Shown: piece after piece, positions 13,895 to 15,844 of the stretch | How positions within the stretch are numbered: the stretch's first letter is position 1 | How the letters are laid out: each line of letters opens with the position of its first letter | DNA from: Victivallales bacterium | GTDB taxonomy: Bacteria > Verrucomicrobiota > Lentisphaeria > Victivallales > UBA1829 | Direction of reading: 5' to 3' | NCBI GenBank assembly: GCA_016285335.1 | Contig: JAEEQO010000048.1 | Span: 1-15,844, forward strand | DNA length: 15,844 bases | Notes under the pieces: model-generated | Told to the model about the DNA's origin: nothing | The model's input: only the letters and a program-made list of their open reading frames with translations | The model's database searches: none | Translations under genes and position numbers: made by a program

Positions 13895-15844
13895 ATGAAA
13901 AAAAATAGTGAATTGCTGATCGCCGCTGCCACGACGGGCGTTTCCGCCGTCCTGCTCCTTTGTGCATGTCTGTTCGTCGTGGGCGCCGTCCCGTTGTCCT
14001 CCCTGCCGCCGTGGGGTGTCTGGGTGTTCGGTTTCTCGGTCGGGGCCGGGTTCGTCGCCATGGCATGCGCCCGGAACTTCGGCGTGCTGATCGGCGTCGT
14101 GGTGCCGGGGCTGCTTCTGGGCATCCTGGGGCTGCACTGGGCGCTGACCGGAGGCGACGTGAAACGCTGCATCGCGCTGGCGCTGGCGTCCGCCGGGTTC
14201 TGGCCGGTCCTGCGGATCGGTTCGCAGATGATCGCGACGGATTTGCGGACGCGGTTCGGAATCGGTTCGGGCAGCGCGGTGTTCACGGGCGCGGCGGTCC
14301 TGCTGCTTCTGGGAAAAGCCGCGGCTCTGCTGACGGCACGTGCCGGAGCGGGCGGCGTCCGGGCGCTGATGATCGTGCTGGCGGTCTGGCTGGCGGGTCT
14401 TCTGGTCTGGCGCCCCTCGCTGATCCTGCGGACGCTGGGGCTGATCCTGTCGCACACGCTGTACCGCATCCGCGTCGACCGGATCGAAAACTATCCGGAC
14501 GCGGGGCCCGTGCTGCTGGTGGCGAACCACATTTCGTTCCTCGACTTCATCTTCATCCTGTGCCTGAAGCCGCGCCGTGTGACGTTCATGGTGGACGAGG
14601 TGTTCTACCGGTTTCCCGGCCTGCACCTGTTTTTCCGCTGGAGCGGCGCGCTGGAAGTCCCGCGCAAGATGAACCGCGCGAAGATGCGGCTTCTGATCGA
14701 ACAGACCCATGCCGTCCTGAACCGCGGCGGCGCGGTCTGCGTCTTCCCCGAGGGCGCGATCTCCCCGAACGGCATCACGCACGCGTTCCGGTCCGGGTTT
14801 TACCGCCTGATGCCGTCGCCGGACATCCCGGTGATCCCGGTTCGCCTCGGGCTGCACTGGGGCAGCCTGCTGACGATCTACAACGGGAAACTCCGGTTCA
14901 TCAAGCCGCGTCTGCTGCCGATTCCCGGCACGATCATCGTCGGGGAGCCGATTTCGCCGCGCTGGAACGGGTTCCGCATCTGGCAGCGCATTCAGGAGCT
15001 CGGCGCCGAGGCGGAGATGAAGCCGGTGCGCGGCGAGAAGACCGTGCATTACCGCTACCTGCGGCGTTCGCTCCAGCATCCGTTCGAAAGCACGTTCAAG
15101 GACGCCGACGCGCCGAAGGGGCTGTCGAACTTCGCCATGCTCGCGCAGTCCATCATCATCAGCCGGAAACTGAGGAAGATTCTGGCGGAACGCGGCGACG
15201 ACGGGCAGTTCGTCGGCGTGCTCCTGCCGAACAAGGCGGTTTCCGTGGTGGCGCTCCTCGGCGTGATGTTCACCGACCGCACGCCCGCGATCCTGAACTA
15301 CACCGCGGGCGACGCCGTGATGCAGTCCATGTACGACCGGGCGAAGCTGAAGACGGTCATCACGAGCCGTCTGTTCCTGGCGAGGCTGAAGAAGCCCGTG
15401 CGCGACGAAATGATCTTCCTGGAAGACCTGCCGAAGCTCGTCACGAAAGGCGACAAGCTCCTGACTGCCGCGCAGATCATCTTCTTCCCGCATCAGCTCC
15501 TCATCCGCGTCGTTTCGCCGAAGCACGGCACCGACCTGATGTACCCCGCCGCGCTGCTCTTCTCCAGCGGATCCACCGGCATGCCGAAGGGCATCCTGCT
15601 GTCGCACCACAACATCACCGCGAACATCTGGAGTTTCTGGCGTCAGCTGAACTGGCTGTACGGCACGGAGCGCATTCTCGGCAATCTGCCGCTCTTCCAC
15701 GCGTTCGGCCTGATGGTCGGCCTGTGCTTCCCCGGCGTGACCGGCACGAAAGTCACGCTTGTCGCGAATCCGCTGGACGGCAACGGCGTGTGCAAGGCGG
15801 TCCGCGACGACAAGGTCACCATGCTCATCTCCACGCCGACGTTC
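13895..15844 (+). CDS. Aas-like fusion: membrane region, 1-acylglycerophosphate acyltransferase and acyl-ACP/CoA ligase (3' end cut by window edge)
   Basis: 650 residues are visible and the frame is open at the right edge. Residues 1-180 are hydrophobic, with about five spans (near 7-32, 41-59, 62-83, 126-147, 155-172). The PlsC-type acyltransferase follows: SHTLYRIRV linker, NHISFLD (211-217, catalytic His212 and Asp217), FPEGAIS (284-290) and VIPVRLG. The AMP-binding ligase domain begins around 400; its P-loop-like SSGSTGMPKG is at 557-566 and PLFHAFG comes after it. By family (E. coli Aas), the ligase activates fatty acid and the acyltransferase puts it on lysophospholipid, for membrane repair at the inner membrane. 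Some bacteria carry an LplT-type MFS flippase fused in front; here the membrane part is too short for that. The start is the first ATG, without a visible Shine-Dalgarno site. Confidence 0.85.
   Translation, partial: MKKNSELLIAAATTGVSAVLLLCACLFVVGAVPLSSLPPWGVWVFGFSVGAGFVAMACARNFGVLIGVVVPGLLLGILGLHWALTGGDVKRCIALALASAGFWPVLRIGSQMIATDLRTRFGIGSGSAVFTGAAVLLLLGKAAALLTARAGAGGVRALMIVLAVWLAGLLVWRPSLILRTLGLILSHTLYRIRVDRIENYPDAGPVLLVANHISFLDFIFILCLKPRRVTFMVDEVFYRFPGLHLFFRWSGALEVPRKMNRAKMRLLIEQTHAVLNRGGAVCVFPEGAISPNGITHAFRSGFYRLMPSPDIPVIPVRLGLHWGSLLTIYNGKLRFIKPRLLPIPGTIIVGEPISPRWNGFRIWQRIQELGAEAEMKPVRGEKTVHYRYLRRSLQHPFESTFKDADAPKGLSNFAMLAQSIIISRKLRKILAERGDDGQFVGVLLPNKAVSVVALLGVMFTDRTPAILNYTAGDAVMQSMYDRAKLKTVITSRLFLARLKKPVRDEMIFLEDLPKLVTKGDKLLTAAQIIFFPHQLLIRVVSPKHGTDLMYPAALLFSSGSTGMPKGILLSHHNITANIWSFWRQLNWLYGTERILGNLPLFHAFGLMVGLCFPGVTGTKVTLVANPLDGNGVCKAVRDDKVTMLISTPTF

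Noticed and set aside
13868..15700. Minus-strand open frame of 610 codons opposite the Aas-like gene
   Set aside because: The plus strand has clear acyltransferase and ligase motifs; the antisense product is Arg/Gln/Asp-rich with no motif.
1..15844. CRISPR arrays, tRNA or rRNA genes, insertion sequences
   Set aside because: No regularly spaced repeats, no transposase motifs and no recognisable tRNA or rRNA stretch were seen on reading both strands by eye.

Overview
The window is GC-rich and reads as a piece of a Gram-negative, probably anaerobic, polysaccharide-degrading bacterium. The Gram-negative reading rests on a TolC-type outer-membrane lipoprotein and a lipoprotein arabinofuranosidase. 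The anaerobe reading rests on HydF, the maturase of [FeFe]-hydrogenases. The mix of GH51, GH2 and a bacterial Cdc123/D123 protein would fit a PVC-type bacterium (Lentisphaerota or Verrucomicrobiota), but that placement is a guess; no rRNA or other phylogenetic marker was used. Almost all the sequence is coding, and the long open frames opposite the real genes are GC-driven shadows.

Layout. (1) Positions 1-1755, minus: a secreted GH51 alpha-L-arabinofuranosidase lipoprotein, cut by the left edge, with a clear promoter. (2) Positions 1942-2573, plus: a two-gene DinJ/YafQ-type toxin-antitoxin module with its own promoter and operator-like inverted repeats. (3) Positions 2595-8008, minus: a secreted GH2 glycosidase, then hydF, then an MFS exporter, with gaps of only 19 and 13 bases, read from a promoter at 8090-8117. 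(4) Positions 8169-12151, minus: gltX, def, an unknown multi-span membrane protein and a Cdc123/D123-like ATP-grasp protein, closely spaced and probably co-transcribed. (5) Positions 12215-13636, minus: a TolC-family outer-membrane factor with a near-consensus promoter and a hairpin terminator. (6) Positions 13637-13894: a divergent control region with nested inverted repeats. (7) Positions 13895-15844, plus: an Aas-like membrane/acyltransferase/AMP-ligase fusion, cut by the right edge.

How the genes fit together. GH51 and GH2 are exported enzymes for plant-type arabinose- and galactose-containing glycans. TolC and the Aas-like protein, divergently transcribed, both concern the cell envelope. 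The gltX-def group is about translation, and the D123-like protein at its end is the most thought-provoking gene here: its eukaryotic relatives assemble the translation factor eIF2. GltX itself looks unusual, with an extra segment of about 90 residues inside the catalytic half. Five promoters can be read by eye, all of the form TTGNNN, 16-17 bases, TATATT or TATAGT. The three genes for exported proteins share a GAAAGG ribosome-binding site.
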